DNA of 64,000 nucleotides from Phenylobacterium sp. LH3H17 (GCF_024298925.1 NZ_CP101283.1:2795001-2859000); one strand, 5' to 3'; numbered from the stretch's first letter, positions 43,947 to 53,485 are shown. A program made the numbers and translations. The notes: generated by a model not told the origin, from the sequence alone.

Positions 43947-46900
43947 TTTGAGGTTGGTTGCGCGGCTTGTCAAGAACACGGTGAATCTGCCGTTTCGATG
44001 CGGGCGAGGCGTGAGGCGCCACGGCCACGTTCCCGGGCTGTGGAGCTATGGCGGCCGGTTCCGCGGCCTCCCCCCTCAGCCGCGCCAGGGCGACGTCCCG
44101 TCGCCGCAACGCCCCGACCAGGCGCTCGGCCTTGACGTGTCCAAACCCCCGGATGAGGTCAGGATAGCAGGCGACCTCCAGGACCAGGTCGCGGGTTCCT
44201 GGATTGAGCAATTCCAGGGCGGCCTCCACGGACGCCCGGTACTGGCCGACGAGCCGCCGCTCGAGGCGTCGCTCGGCCAACCCGCCGAAGGGATCGAACG
44301 GCGTGCCCCGCAGGCCCTTGAACTTCGCCAGCAGCCTGAAGACGGGCATCACCCATCCGCCCAACGTCACTTTCAGCGGCAGCCCAGAGGCGCGGTCGCG
44401 CGGTGCGAAGAGGGGCGGCGAAAGATGGAAGCTGAGTTTCAGCTCCCCCTCGAACTCGGCGCGGAGGCGGGTGGAGAAGCTCGGATCGGCCAAGAGTCGG
44501 GCGACCTCGTATTCGTCCTTATAGGCCATGAGCTTGGCCAACCCGCGGGCGACCGCTTCGGTGATCGCCTCGCCACCGGGGTCACGCGCCGTCACCAAGG
44601 AACCTACGCGCCGGACAAAGACCTCGTAGTCCGCGGCGTATCGATCGTGCTGATAGGCGGTCAGGCGCTTGGCGCGATCGGCGATGAGGGCCTCAAGGCC
44701 GGCTGGTTCGCGTTCGGCCGGCGGTGCGCGAAGCCCGGCGATCCTTGTCGGGTCGAGCACCGCCAGTCGCCCCGTGCGGAACGCCGAGAGATTCATGTCC
44801 ACCGCCGCGGCGTTGAGCCTCACGGCGGCCTCAATGGACGCCGCTTTCAGGGGGATGGCGCCCAGCTGATAGGCGAAGCCTACCATGAACATGTTGGCCG
44901 CCAGGCTGTCGCCGAAGAGGTCGGCGGCCGTCCCGGCGGCGTCGACGCGATGGACTCGCGATCCTTCCCCCACCGCGCAGGCGACGGCGCTCTCCAGGGT
45001 CTGACCATCGAGCACGAAATCCGGGTCGAGCTGGAAGGCCGCGGTCGGCGTCAGACGCGTGTTCACCACCGCAATCGCCGTACCTGGGCGCAAGGTGGCC
45101 AGGGCCTCGCGATGTGCGCCCGCCACAAGGTCGCAGGCCAGGAGAAGGTCTGTCTCGCCGTCCCCAAGTCGCGCCGGCCCCAGGAACATGCCTGGGAGCC
45201 CGATGCGCAGGTGGCTGTGGACCGCTCCACCCTTCTGGGCAAGTCCGGTCATGTTGTAGGTCGAGGCGATCTTGCCCTCCAGGTGCGCCGCCATGGCGAG
45301 CACCGATCCCACCGTGATGACGCCGCTGCCGCCGATGCCCGTGACGAGGATGGCGCAGCGGTCGCCCGCGGGGACGCGTCCGGGTTCGGGAAGGCGCGCG
45401 GGATCGACCGCCGCAAGGCGAGGCGCCCGGGCCCTGGGGCGCCCGCCGGTGACGCTCACGAAGGAGGGGCAGAAACCGTCGGCGCAACTGTAGTCCTGGT
45501 TGCAGCCTGACTGGTCGATCTCCCGCTTTCGCCCCAGGGCCGTGGGGATGGGGCGCAGGCTCACGCAGTTCGAGACAGCCGAACAGTCGCCGCAGTTTTC
45601 GCAAACGGCCTCGTTGATGAACAGCCGGCGCGGGGCCTGCGACTCGAGCCCCCGCTTTCGGCGTCGCCGCTTCTCGGTCGCGCAGACCTGGCTGAAGATC
45701 ACCACGGTGACGCCGGGCGTCACGCGCAAGGCCTGCTGCACGGCTTCGAGGTCGGCCCGCGGCCGGAGGTCCACGCCGGCCGGGATCGCGCGGCGATCCA
45801 GGCTCGCCATGTCGTCGCTCAGCACCACGCAGCGGCGGGCCCCTTCGGCCAGCACCTGGCGGGCGATGTCGGCGACGGAGAGGCCGCCTTCGACGGCCTG
45901 GCCGCCGGTCATGGCGACCGCGTCATTGAACAGAATCTTATAGGTGAGGTTGACCCCGGCGTTGACGGCGGCGCGAACAGCCAGCAGGCCGGAGTGCGAG
46001 TAGGTCCCATCACCGAGGTTCTGGAAGATATGCGGCCGCTTCGAGAAGCGCGAGGCGCCGATCCAATTGGCGCCCTCCCCGCCCATCTGGACGGCGGGAA
46101 GCGTCTGGCGGTTCATCCAGATCGCCATCCCGTGACATCCGATTCCGCTAAGCGCGAGGCTGCCCTCGGGCACCTTGGTCGAGCGATTGTGGGGGCAGCC
46201 TGAGCAGAAGTAGGGAAGCCGCGCTGGCAACAGCGCGCTCGATCCCGTGGCTGCGGCCGGTGCGCGTGCGGCCGCCCGCGCTGTGTCGGCGTCGAGACAT
46301 CCCAGGCCGGCCAGTCGGGCGAGGAGGACTTCGGCGATCTGGGCGGGGTCGAGTTGCTCGTCGGCCGGCAAGAGGGGCGCGCCGGTCTCGTCGAACTTTC
46401 CGACCAGGCGGGGGGGATTGGCGGTGTTGATCAGGGCGGCTGCCGCCTGAACCTCGAGGAAGGCCCGCTTCTCCTCGACGACCAGCACCTCACGGCAACC
46501 GTGCGCGGCCGCCCGCAGCCCCTCCGCCTCCAGGGGCCAGATCATCCCCACCTTGTAGACGCGCAGGCCGAGCTTCGCGGCGCGCGCCTCATCGACGCCG
46601 AGCCTGGCCAGCGCCTGCATGACGTCCACATAGGCCTTACCGGCCGTGACGACGCAGAGCGCGGCCTCGGCGCTGTCGACGGCCAGGCGATCTAACCGGT
46701 TGGCCCTGGCGAAGGCCTTGGCCAACGGCAGCTTGTGGCGGGTGATCAACACCTCATCGCGCTGCGGCCCGAAGACGCCCCGGAAGTGCACCCCTTCGGC
46801 CGGCATGTCGGACATGACTGGCGCCGTCACGGTGATCCTCGCGGCGTCGAGATCCACCGTGCCCGCGCACTCCGCGGTCTCATTCACGAGTTTCAGACCC

Positions 46901-47502
46901 ACCCAAAGCCCCGAGGCCCGCGAGAGGGCCCACCCCAGCTGGCCGAAGGTCAGGATCTCCTCGACGGACGCCGGATACAGGACCGGGATCGAGCAGGTCG
47001 ACAGGGCAGGCTCGCTCTGGTGCGCCACGGTGGATGACTTGCCGGGATGGTCGTCGCCAAAGACGACCAGGACGCCGCCATTGGGCGAAACACCGGCCAT
47101 GTTGCCGTGCTTGAGGGCGTCACAGGACCGGTCCACGCCCGGCCCCTTGGCGTACCAGAGGGCGAAGACCCCATCCACAGTCGGGTCGAACTGAGAGATC
47201 TGCTGGGTCCCGAGGACCGCGGTGACGGCCAGGTCCTCATTCAGACCGGGGTCCACCACCACATCTGGCAGGAGGCCGACCGCCTTGATGCGGAGAAGTT
47301 CCGCGTCCAGCCCGCCGAGGGGCGATCCGCGGTAGCCGCTCACATAGCCGGCGGTCCGCAAGCCCGCCCGGCGATCTTCCTCCCCCCGAAGCATCAGCAA
47401 CCGGCCGAGCGCCTGGACCCCGCTCATGAGCACGCGCCCCGCGCGTTGTTCATAGGGATCGCTCAGGCTGACCTGGTTCATGGCCGCGTCGCTGGTCAGC
47501 AC
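43942..47502 (-). CDS. Fused 2-oxoacid (indolepyruvate-type):ferredoxin oxidoreductase, paralogue 1
   Basis: 1186-residue single-chain 2-oxoacid:ferredoxin oxidoreductase, the three-domain form that oxidises aryl- or branched 2-oxoacids to acyl-CoA. The N-terminal part holds the alpha/pyrimidine domain (GYRGSPLGGLDAELL, HGNMAGVSPNGGVLVVFGDDHPGKSSTV). The TPP core includes FCSGCPHNRSTKVPEGS and IGCHGMAIWM. Fe-S clusters are suggested by CENCGDCSAVSNC and CNQDYSCADGFCPSF. The C-terminal gamma domain begins AILVTGIGGSGVITVGSV. GTG 47502 follows GGAGGG with correct spacing; ATG 47481 is the alternative. It is headed by operator C. Ferredoxin partner not seen in the window. Confidence 0.92.
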   Translation of the reverse strand: MLTSDAAMNQVSLSDPYEQRAGRVLMSGVQALGRLLMLRGEEDRRAGLRTAGYVSGYRGSPLGGLDAELLRIKAVGLLPDVVVDPGLNEDLAVTAVLGTQQISQFDPTVDGVFALWYAKGPGVDRSCDALKHGNMAGVSPNGGVLVVFGDDHPGKSSTVAHQSEPALSTCSIPVLYPASVEEILTFGQLGWALSRASGLWVGLKLVNETAECAGTVDLDAARITVTAPVMSDMPAEGVHFRGVFGPQRDEVLITRHKLPLAKAFARANRLDRLAVDSAEAALCVVTAGKAYVDVMQALARLGVDEARAAKLGLRVYKVGMIWPLEAEGLRAAAHGCREVLVVEEKRAFLEVQAAAALINTANPPRLVGKFDETGAPLLPADEQLDPAQIAEVLLARLAGLGCLDADTARAAARAPAAATGSSALLPARLPYFCSGCPHNRSTKVPEGSLALSGIGCHGMAIWMNRQTLPAVQMGGEGANWIGASRFSKRPHIFQNLGDGTYSHSGLLAVRAAVNAGVNLTYKILFNDAVAMTGGQAVEGGLSVADIARQVLAEGARRCVVLSDDMASLDRRAIPAGVDLRPRADLEAVQQALRVTPGVTVVIFSQVCATEKRRRRKRGLESQAPRRLFINEAVCENCGDCSAVSNCVSLRPIPTALGRKREIDQSGCNQDYSCADGFCPSFVSVTGGRPRARAPRLAAVDPARLPEPGRVPAGDRCAILVTGIGGSGVITVGSVLAMAAHLEGKIASTYNMTGLAQKGGAVHSHLRIGLPGMFLGPARLGDGETDLLLACDLVAGAHREALATLRPGTAIAVVNTRLTPTAAFQLDPDFVLDGQTLESAVACAVGEGSRVHRVDAAGTAADLFGDSLAANMFMVGFAYQLGAIPLKAASIEAAVRLNAAAVDMNLSAFRTGRLAVLDPTRIAGLRAPPAEREPAGLEALIADRAKRLTAYQHDRYAADYEVFVRRVGSLVTARDPGGEAITEAVARGLAKLMAYKDEYEVARLLADPSFSTRLRAEFEGELKLSFHLSPPLFAPRDRASGLPLKVTLGGWVMPVFRLLAKFKGLRGTPFDPFGGLAERRLERRLVGQYRASVEAALELLNPGTRDLVLEVACYPDLIRGFGHVKAERLVGALRRRDVALARLRGEAAEPAAIAPQPGNVAVAPHASPASKRQIHRVLDKPRNQPQR

Positions 47503-47543
47503 ACCATTCCCTCCGAATCGAACTTCCCCGCCATGGGAACATT

Positions 47544-47569
47544 ATATTGATATTGAGCTCACACTCAGT
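47544..47569. promoter_or_regulatory. TetR-type operator C (oxidoreductase / M20 divergent region)
   Basis: Matches A and B: TTGATATTGAGCTCACAC then TCA, at identical spacing. A second dyad ACTCAG, seven bases, CTGAGT spans 47563-47581. The site lies between the oxidoreductase (GTG 47502, minus) and the M20 gene (GTG 47629, plus), so it may control both. Confidence 0.7.
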
Positions 47570-47628
47570 TTTAGTCTGAGTCAAGGCGACGGCGGTTTGC
47601 GCCAACTATCAATGGGAAGGTTTGCGAA

Positions 47629-49158
47629 GTGAGCATTGATCTCGATCTGCGGGGTATACGGCGGCGGGGGCTGCTGCAGGGCGCCCTCGCCGGCTCGGCG
47701 CTGCTGGGCGGGCGCGGACGGGCCTGGGCGGCGACGCCGGACCTCAAACCGGTCCATGATCAGGTCCTGCTCCACACCGATGAGTCGATCCGCCGGCTGC
47801 AGACCTGGATCCGGCAACCCTCTATCGCGGCCCAGAGCATCGGCATCGAGGCGGGTTGCGCATTGACCATCGAGCTGCTGCGGGAGGCGGGCTTCCAGTC
47901 GGTGACCCGGCATGAGACCAGCGGCCATCCGGGCATCTTCGCCACCTTGGACGCGGGCGCCCCGCGCACGGTCGGCATCTACTTCATGTACGACGTGAAA
48001 CAGGTGGACGCCCGCGAGTGGACGTCGCCGCCCTTTGAGGCGGTGATCGTCGACAAGCCTGGTCTGGGCAAGGCCGTGGTGGGTCGTGGCGCGCTCGACA
48101 TGAAGGGCCCCCAGGCGACCTTCCTGGCGGCGGTTCACGCCATCCGCAGCGCGGGACATCGGATGCCCGTCAATCTCGTGCTGGTGGCGGAGGGCGAGGA
48201 GGAAATCGGGTCCCCCAATCTTGCCCAGCTTGTACGCCGCCCTGAGGTGCTCGCGGGCCTCGGGCGGTGCGGCGAGGTCTGGATGCCGTTCGCCTCGCAG
48301 GACCAGGAGGGCGCCGTCGAGATCGATCTCGGGGCAAAGGGGATCATCGAGCTCGAGCTCGTGGTCTCGGGCGAGCGGTGGGGTCGTGGGCCTCGGGCGG
48401 ATGTCTTCTCGGGCCTGCAGGCCGCCATCGACAGTCCCGCCTGGCGGCTGGTGCAGGCGCTCAGCACCCTCGTGTCCCCGGACGGCGCCGATCCGGCCAT
48501 CGATGGTCTGTTTGAGGACGTCCGTCCGCTGTCTCCGCGACAGCGGGCGATGATCGCCGCCGCCGCCGATCGGCAGGACGAAGACCTGCTCAAGGCGCAA
48601 TTCGGAGTCCGACACTGGATCCACGATCTTCCGTTCCAGGAGGCCCTGGAGCGGTTGGCGTCGGCGCCCACTGTCAACATCGAAGGCCTGGTGGCGGGCT
48701 ACACCGGCCCGGGCGGCAAAACGATCCTTCCGGCGCGAGCCGTGGCCAAGATGGATCTGCGGCTGGTGCCCGACATGACCGCGAGCGGGACCTTGGCCAA
48801 GGTGAAGGCGCACCTCGCCAGGCGCGGCTATGCCGACATCGAGGTCAATATGACCGGCGGATACGATCCTACCGAGACAGCAGAGAGCGCGTTGCTCATC
48901 CGGGCCGCACAGGCGGTCTATCAGCGCCGCGGCCTCACCCCACACTTGCAGCCAAGGAGCGCGGGGTCCTGGCCGGGTTGCATTTTCACGGGCCCGCCGC
49001 TGAACAAGCCCGCCGGCCATTTTGGGCTCGGCCATGGAGGCGGACCGCACGCGGCTGACGAGTTCTATCTGCTGGAGAGCACGAAGCCGAGGATCGCGGG
49101 CATGGCGGAGGCGACCTCGGCCTATGTGGAATTCCTCTATCAGCTTGCGGCGGGCTGA
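47629..49158 (+). CDS. Exported M20-family metallopeptidase with altered first Zn ligand
   Basis: 509-residue M20 (ArgE/DapE/CPG2) family protein. It begins at GTG 47629 with GGAAGG 8 bases upstream. IRRRGLLQGALAGSALLGG gives a twin-arginine-like signal, so export is expected. The M20 fold is clear: GRGALDMKGPQ with the bridging Asp157, LVAEGEEEIGSPN with the catalytic Glu pair, and GLGHGGGPHAADEFY with the last His ligand. The first zinc motif, normally YGHYDV, is YFMYDV with M120 in place of His, so one metal site may be altered or the enzyme is a divergent one. It is divergent from the oxidoreductase gene under operator C. Confidence 0.88.
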   Translation: MSIDLDLRGIRRRGLLQGALAGSALLGGRGRAWAATPDLKPVHDQVLLHTDESIRRLQTWIRQPSIAAQSIGIEAGCALTIELLREAGFQSVTRHETSGHPGIFATLDAGAPRTVGIYFMYDVKQVDAREWTSPPFEAVIVDKPGLGKAVVGRGALDMKGPQATFLAAVHAIRSAGHRMPVNLVLVAEGEEEIGSPNLAQLVRRPEVLAGLGRCGEVWMPFASQDQEGAVEIDLGAKGIIELELVVSGERWGRGPRADVFSGLQAAIDSPAWRLVQALSTLVSPDGADPAIDGLFEDVRPLSPRQRAMIAAAADRQDEDLLKAQFGVRHWIHDLPFQEALERLASAPTVNIEGLVAGYTGPGGKTILPARAVAKMDLRLVPDMTASGTLAKVKAHLARRGYADIEVNMTGGYDPTETAESALLIRAAQAVYQRRGLTPHLQPRSAGSWPGCIFTGPPLNKPAGHFGLGHGGGPHAADEFYLLESTKPRIAGMAEATSAYVEFLYQLAAG

Positions 49159-49246
49159 ATACCGACGAAGTGCCATAATCGCGTATGATCTGCTCGTGAC
49201 CCACCTGGCGCGCCGCAGCCAGCCTCAGGGCTGGTCTAGCGCCATG

Positions 49247-51241
49247 TCAGGCCGAGACTGCCGCGCCGGCCAGTCCCGCGGCGCCGGCGATTTCGACCAC
49301 CATCGAGATCAGCGCACTGGCGTCGAGGGGCTTGGTCAGGAACGCGTCGGCGCCGGCTGCCGTGGCGGCGGCCCTGTGCTCGTCGAGCGCATTGGCGGTA
49401 ACCACACAGATCCAGGTGCGGGATCGGCCTGTCGCCGCTTCCCGTTCCCGTATCCTCCTGATCGCGGTAAGGCCGTCCATAACAGGCATCTGCATGTCCA
49501 TGAGCACGAGGTCGAAACCCGCCGTCTCAGCGGCCTCGACCGCTTCGTGCCCGTTTTCCACGCAGGTCAGGTCCACCGGAATGGCGTCCAAGATGAACTG
49601 AACGGCCAGCCGATTTATCGGGTGGTCCTCCGCGAGGAGGATCTTCAGCGGCTGCATTGGGGGCGGGGGCGTCGGGCGGCGCAGCGGGGCCGCGGCAGCG
49701 GCGTTTGAAGCCTTCCGGAGTGGAAGCTCGAACATGAAGGTCGCGCCGCGCGCGGGAGCGGCTGTCGCCGAAATCGTCCCCCCCATGAGTGCGACCAGGG
49801 CTTTTGAGATCGCCAATCCAAGGCCAGTGCCTCCAAACTGACGCGTTATCGATCCGTCCGCCTGCTCAAACCTCTCGAACAGGGTCTCCGCGAGCTCGGG
49901 GGGAAATCCGATCCCCGTGTCCTCCACGACAAACCGCACCCGGCACGTATCGGGCTCTGCATGGACCTGGCTGACCGACAACCGGATCTCGCCTTCCTCC
50001 GTGAACTTCACGGCGTTGCTCAGGAGGTTCGACAGGACCTGGCGGATTCTGAGATCATCCCCGAGGAAATGATCGCGGACCTCGTCGGCGATGCTCATCC
50101 GAAATCCGATCGCCTTCTTCGCCGCGCTCGCGCGGAACAGGGCGAAGGTGCTGCAGATCACGGCGTTCAGATCGAAGGGTTCAGCGCGGAGCGACATGCG
50201 TCCGGCATCGGCCTTGGCCAGGTCCAGGATGTCGCTGAGCAACCCCTCCAGCGCCCGTCCCGACGTCTCGATGAGGTGGACCATTTCCCATTGCTTCGCG
50301 CTGAGCTCGGTACGCGCCAATGCGCCCGCCACGCCGAGGACACCGTTCAGCGGGGTGCGGATCTCGTGACTCATGTTCGCCAGGAACGAAGACTTGGCGT
50401 GGACCGCCTGTTCGGCAGCTTCGCGGGCCTCGATCAACCTGCGTTCGGTGGCCTTCCGCTCTGAAAGGTCCCTGATGATGGTGGTGAAGGCGAAGCCGTC
50501 TAGGGTCTCCAGCTTGGCCAGAGAGGCCTCCGCGGGAAACTCTTCGCCATTCTTGCGCAGGCCCAGGATCTCGGCCCGCTCGTGCATGCGCAAACTGCGG
50601 CACGGACGGGCGGCAAAGCCCTCGACATGACCTTGATGGTTCCGGCGCAGCCGCGGAGGGATCAGCCGATCCACATTCAGGCCGATCACCTCCTCGGCCA
50701 AGTAGCCGAACATCGATTCCGCGCCGGCCGAGAACGCCAGGATGCGCGCGGCAGGATCGGTGACCACGATCGCCTCGGGGGAGATCCTCAGCATGCTGGA
50801 CAACATCTCCTGGCTGCGGCGGGAGGCGGCCTCGGCGGCGCGCAGCCCGGTCACGTCCTGGACCGCGCCCAGCATCGCCACCGGCTCGCCATCCGTCCCC
50901 CGCCGCACGACCCCTTGCTCGCGGACCGTTCGCACCGTCCCGTCGAGACGTACGATGCGGTGTTCCAGGTCGTAGTGTTCCCGCCCCTCCACCGCCCTTT
51001 GCACGGCGCGCTTCACGTCCTCCCGGTCATCGGGATGAATCCGCTCGAGGAAGGCCGGATACGACGGGATGAAAGCATTCGGCTTCAGGCCGAAGATGCG
51101 GAAAATCTGCCGCGACCAGACGATATTGCCTGTGGCGATGTCCCACTCCCAGCTGCCGGTGTCGGAGAGCCGCTGCGCTCGGTCGAAGTGCTCTGCCATC
51201 CAGGCGGAGGCCGCCTGGCTGCCGTCATGGGGTGCGTTCAT
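49247..51241 (-). CDS. PAS-PAS hybrid sensor histidine kinase
   Basis: 664-residue hybrid kinase without membrane helices. Domains in order: PAS (about 25-132, with GSWEWDIATGNIVWSRQIFRIFGL), PAS (about 145-262), HisKA with the phospho-accepting H292 in SHEIRTPLNG, HATPase with NLLSNAVKF, DTGIGFPPEL and GGTGLGLAIS, and a receiver domain from about 530 with D in LVLMDMQMPVMDG. Its ATG overlaps the stop of the protoglobin gene (ATGA), so the two are co-translated. A soluble heme or redox input through that globin, rather than the PAS domains alone, is likely. It may phosphorylate the LuxR-type protein encoded divergently. Confidence 0.93.
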   Translation of the reverse strand: MNAPHDGSQAASAWMAEHFDRAQRLSDTGSWEWDIATGNIVWSRQIFRIFGLKPNAFIPSYPAFLERIHPDDREDVKRAVQRAVEGREHYDLEHRIVRLDGTVRTVREQGVVRRGTDGEPVAMLGAVQDVTGLRAAEAASRRSQEMLSSMLRISPEAIVVTDPAARILAFSAGAESMFGYLAEEVIGLNVDRLIPPRLRRNHQGHVEGFAARPCRSLRMHERAEILGLRKNGEEFPAEASLAKLETLDGFAFTTIIRDLSERKATERRLIEAREAAEQAVHAKSSFLANMSHEIRTPLNGVLGVAGALARTELSAKQWEMVHLIETSGRALEGLLSDILDLAKADAGRMSLRAEPFDLNAVICSTFALFRASAAKKAIGFRMSIADEVRDHFLGDDLRIRQVLSNLLSNAVKFTEEGEIRLSVSQVHAEPDTCRVRFVVEDTGIGFPPELAETLFERFEQADGSITRQFGGTGLGLAISKALVALMGGTISATAAPARGATFMFELPLRKASNAAAAAPLRRPTPPPPMQPLKILLAEDHPINRLAVQFILDAIPVDLTCVENGHEAVEAAETAGFDLVLMDMQMPVMDGLTAIRRIREREAATGRSRTWICVVTANALDEHRAAATAAGADAFLTKPLDASALISMVVEIAGAAGLAGAAVSA

Positions 51242-51639
51242 GCTCCCAACCCCTGCCGTGGGCCCGGCCCGGCTTGGACCGCGCCCAACAGCGCCTCAAG
51301 GACCAGCGGGTAGCCGCCGATTTCCCAGCGCGGCTTTAGGCCAATGCGGGCATGGATTTCTCCAACCTTGGTGACAGCACGCACATATTCCTCATCGAAC
51401 CGGCCGGTGGAAGTGACGCTCCAGTGGGCCAGCTGCCGGCTTTGGGGGCTGACGATGTGGGCTTGGCTCGCAAAGACCTTCCGGGTCTCAGGGCAGGCCT
51501 GGAGGTGGGCGTAGAAGGCGTCTGGCGCGGCGGGAAGCTCCCCCATGATGACACCCTCGGCCCTCTGGAGGTCGGCCTGGGCCGCGGCGTCCACCTTCAT
51601 GAAGCTTAAGCGATCGTGAAGGGGGTTGCTCTGGGCCAT
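51238..51639 (-). CDS. Stand-alone protoglobin (globin-coupled sensor domain)
   Basis: 133-residue protein of the protoglobin/globin-sensor family, which binds heme and senses O2, NO or CO. Visible family features are FYAHLQACPETRKVF, RQLAHW and VGEIHARIGLKPRWEIGGY with the proximal heme ligand H96. ATG 51639 follows AGGAGG and is the clear start. It has no output domain of its own; its gene overlaps the start of the hybrid kinase by 4 bp, a split version of a globin-coupled sensor kinase. The upstream 289 bp is AT-rich and shares elements with the chemoreceptor promoter region at 63.3 kb. Confidence 0.9.
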   Translation of the reverse strand: MAQSNPLHDRLSFMKVDAAAQADLQRAEGVIMGELPAAPDAFYAHLQACPETRKVFASQAHIVSPQSRQLAHWSVTSTGRFDEEYVRAVTKVGEIHARIGLKPRWEIGGYPLVLEALLGAVQAGPGPRQGLGA

Positions 51640-51752
51640 TGGGGCCTCCTCAGTTACCTCACCCCATGGCATCGACACACCCTTAATAGAACAATAAGCA
51701 TACTCTATATTTCATGCACTACATTCAATTCAATATACAAAACGATATGATC

Positions 51753-51770
51753 CTATATCTAAGGATATAT
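51753..51770. promoter_or_regulatory. Shared upstream block (globin/kinase locus)
   Basis: The 18-bp CTATATCTAAGGATATAT matches the 18-bp CTATACATAAGGATATAT at 63331 in 16 positions. A second matching block, CTTGACTGGACACTC, follows at 51816-51830; its counterpart lies at 63416-63430. The block order and direction are the same at both loci. Confidence 0.5.
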
Positions 51771-51928
51771 TCAACCATAGATATGCCTTTGATGACTCCT
51801 ACGGTAGAATAATTACTTGACTGGACACTCACTGCGTTCCGATTCTATGGTTTATTCGGCTAGAATGTTGTCCAGCCGTCTCTAATTTTTGCGGGATGCC
51901 GAATTGTGATTGAGAGTCCTCGGCCGTT

Positions 51929-52657
51929 GTGGTTCGAACCCGGCATGCCGGCAGCTCAGAAGTGACCGAAGCCCCCTTCAGCAGCATTCGCACGCTGGAT
52001 CCCTCCGCCGCCTCGACGCCGTCGGTTGCCATGCAGAGCGCGCCGTTGATCGTGGAGGAGAAGCCCATCTGTCGGATGGCGCTCACCCAGATCCTGGGCG
52101 AGTGCACGCAGACCGTTCCCCCTCGTTTCGCCGCCTCGATCGATGGGGCGCTCCATCAGGTGGCCGCCTATAGGCCCGGATTTCTGCTCGTTGATCTCTT
52201 CACCATCAACTATGAGTTCAACGATCTTCGCCGCCTTCTGGCGCAATCGCCTTGGGTCGCGGCGATCGCCGTCGACGACCGGGTAAATCCGACCTTCGCG
52301 CGTCTCGCGAGGGACGCCGGCGCGAGGGGATATGCCTCCAAGGATTTCGCGCTGCCGCGCTTCCGCTCCGCGTTGCGCGCCGTCATAGAAGGCGGCGCCT
52401 ATTTCCCGGCCGACATCCTTCCTGACCGGCCCCGGCCTAGGACGATACGCACAGCCGCTGGCCTGTCGGACCGGCAGTTGGAGGTGCTGAAGCAGATGGC
52501 GGTCGGAAAGACCAACCGCGAGATCGCCGAAACCCTCGGGATCACGCCCGGGACGGTTAAGCTGCACACGCACCAGATCCTGAAGCTCACGGGCGCCCGC
52601 AACCGGACGGAGGCCGCGCTGATCGCCGGCCGCTTCCTCGCCCCCGCCCGGCAGTAA
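51929..52657 (+). CDS. LuxR/NarL-type response regulator
   Basis: 242-residue regulator with an N-terminal receiver-like domain and a C-terminal LuxR helix-turn-helix (LSDRQLEVLKQMAVGKTNREIAETLGITPGTVKLHTHQILKL). The receiver begins PLIVEEKPICRMALTQIL, where the acidic pair is E-E, and the phospho-acceptor Asp is in PGFLLVDLF. A lysine of the conserved loop follows in GYASKDF. Start codon is uncertain: GTG 51929, GTG 51962 and ATG 52031 are in frame. The gene is divergent from the globin/kinase operon, so it is a candidate for the output partner of that kinase. Confidence 0.88.
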   Translation: MVRTRHAGSSEVTEAPFSSIRTLDPSAASTPSVAMQSAPLIVEEKPICRMALTQILGECTQTVPPRFAASIDGALHQVAAYRPGFLLVDLFTINYEFNDLRRLLAQSPWVAAIAVDDRVNPTFARLARDAGARGYASKDFALPRFRSALRAVIEGGAYFPADILPDRPRPRTIRTAAGLSDRQLEVLKQMAVGKTNREIAETLGITPGTVKLHTHQILKLTGARNRTEAALIAGRFLAPARQ

Positions 52658-53485
52658 GGTCCATTTGGCGAAGCTCCGGGCCGCCCCGAGGGGCCGGCGC
52701 GATATCCCCGCCGCTGTCGCCATCTCGGGCGCCGGCCGCAGGATAGACCGGACCACGCCGCGCGGCGGCCGAATATCGCCCCGCAATACGGACGACGCGG
52801 CGGGCACGTAGCCAACTGCTCGCCGCGCGGGAGAGCCCAAGACGCAGACCCCCCCGCCCCTCCCGGCTGGCCCCGTCGAGGCCCCGCCGGAATCACCGCT
52901 CATGGGCTCGGCGGCGCCTGACCGCGCGCCGGCTTGCTCCCAAGGCCACAGGGAGCCGCCCTGCGGCCGCAAGGGTCAGAGCCTGGGCGGGAACGACCTC
53001 GTCGGCCGGGTATTCGCCGGGCGCACCGCCCGGCCGACCGCACCGCCAGTTGGTGCGAGCCCGCGGCGGACCGCGACCTGTTCCACGTCGACGCCCGCAT
53101 TGGGGTGCGGACGGCCTGGACCGGGCCGTGAAGGCGGCCGCGCTCAAACCCGTCGAGCTGGTTTCGCTCCGGCGTTCACTTGGGGCTCGCAGGCCCGCGT
53201 GAGGGCGAAGGGAGGATGCGGCCTCTCCGGCGGCCGGTCCCGGGCCAGGTAAGGAGTCAGAGGGACGTCGGCCAAATCTCACCTGATGATGAGCCGGCCG
53301 CCAGGGCCGTAGGACTGCTGCGATAGACACGCTCGAGCCCGACGGAGTCATCCAGAGTCTGTTTACACCATCTGACACCTCTTCACTGGTTCAAACGGAC
53401 CGTTCCATTGCGAATCAGAAGCTCAAATTGGCGAGAAACGCTTCGGCGGTGCGCATAGGGTTGCAGCGCAGCACCGAGGAAAATC
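52658..53485. other. 828-bp intergenic region upstream of the second oxidoreductase
   Basis: GC-rich to about 53300, then AT-richer next to the gene. Open frames here lack a start and a family pattern, so I find no gene. No obvious operator repeat. Confidence 0.45.

Noticed and set aside
43369-45510. A 713-residue plus-strand open frame across the TonB receptor and oxidoreductase genes
   Set aside because: It runs over two well-supported minus-strand genes and their promoter, with shadow-type composition.
47581-49176. A 531-residue minus-strand frame across the M20 gene
   Set aside because: It is antisense to a gene with clear M20 motifs and has a His/Arg/Gly-rich composition.
51679-51830. 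AT-rich stretches at 51.7 and 63.3 kb as prophage or island borders
   Set aside because: No integrase, tRNA, direct repeat or phage gene accompanies them. They are short intergenic promoters.
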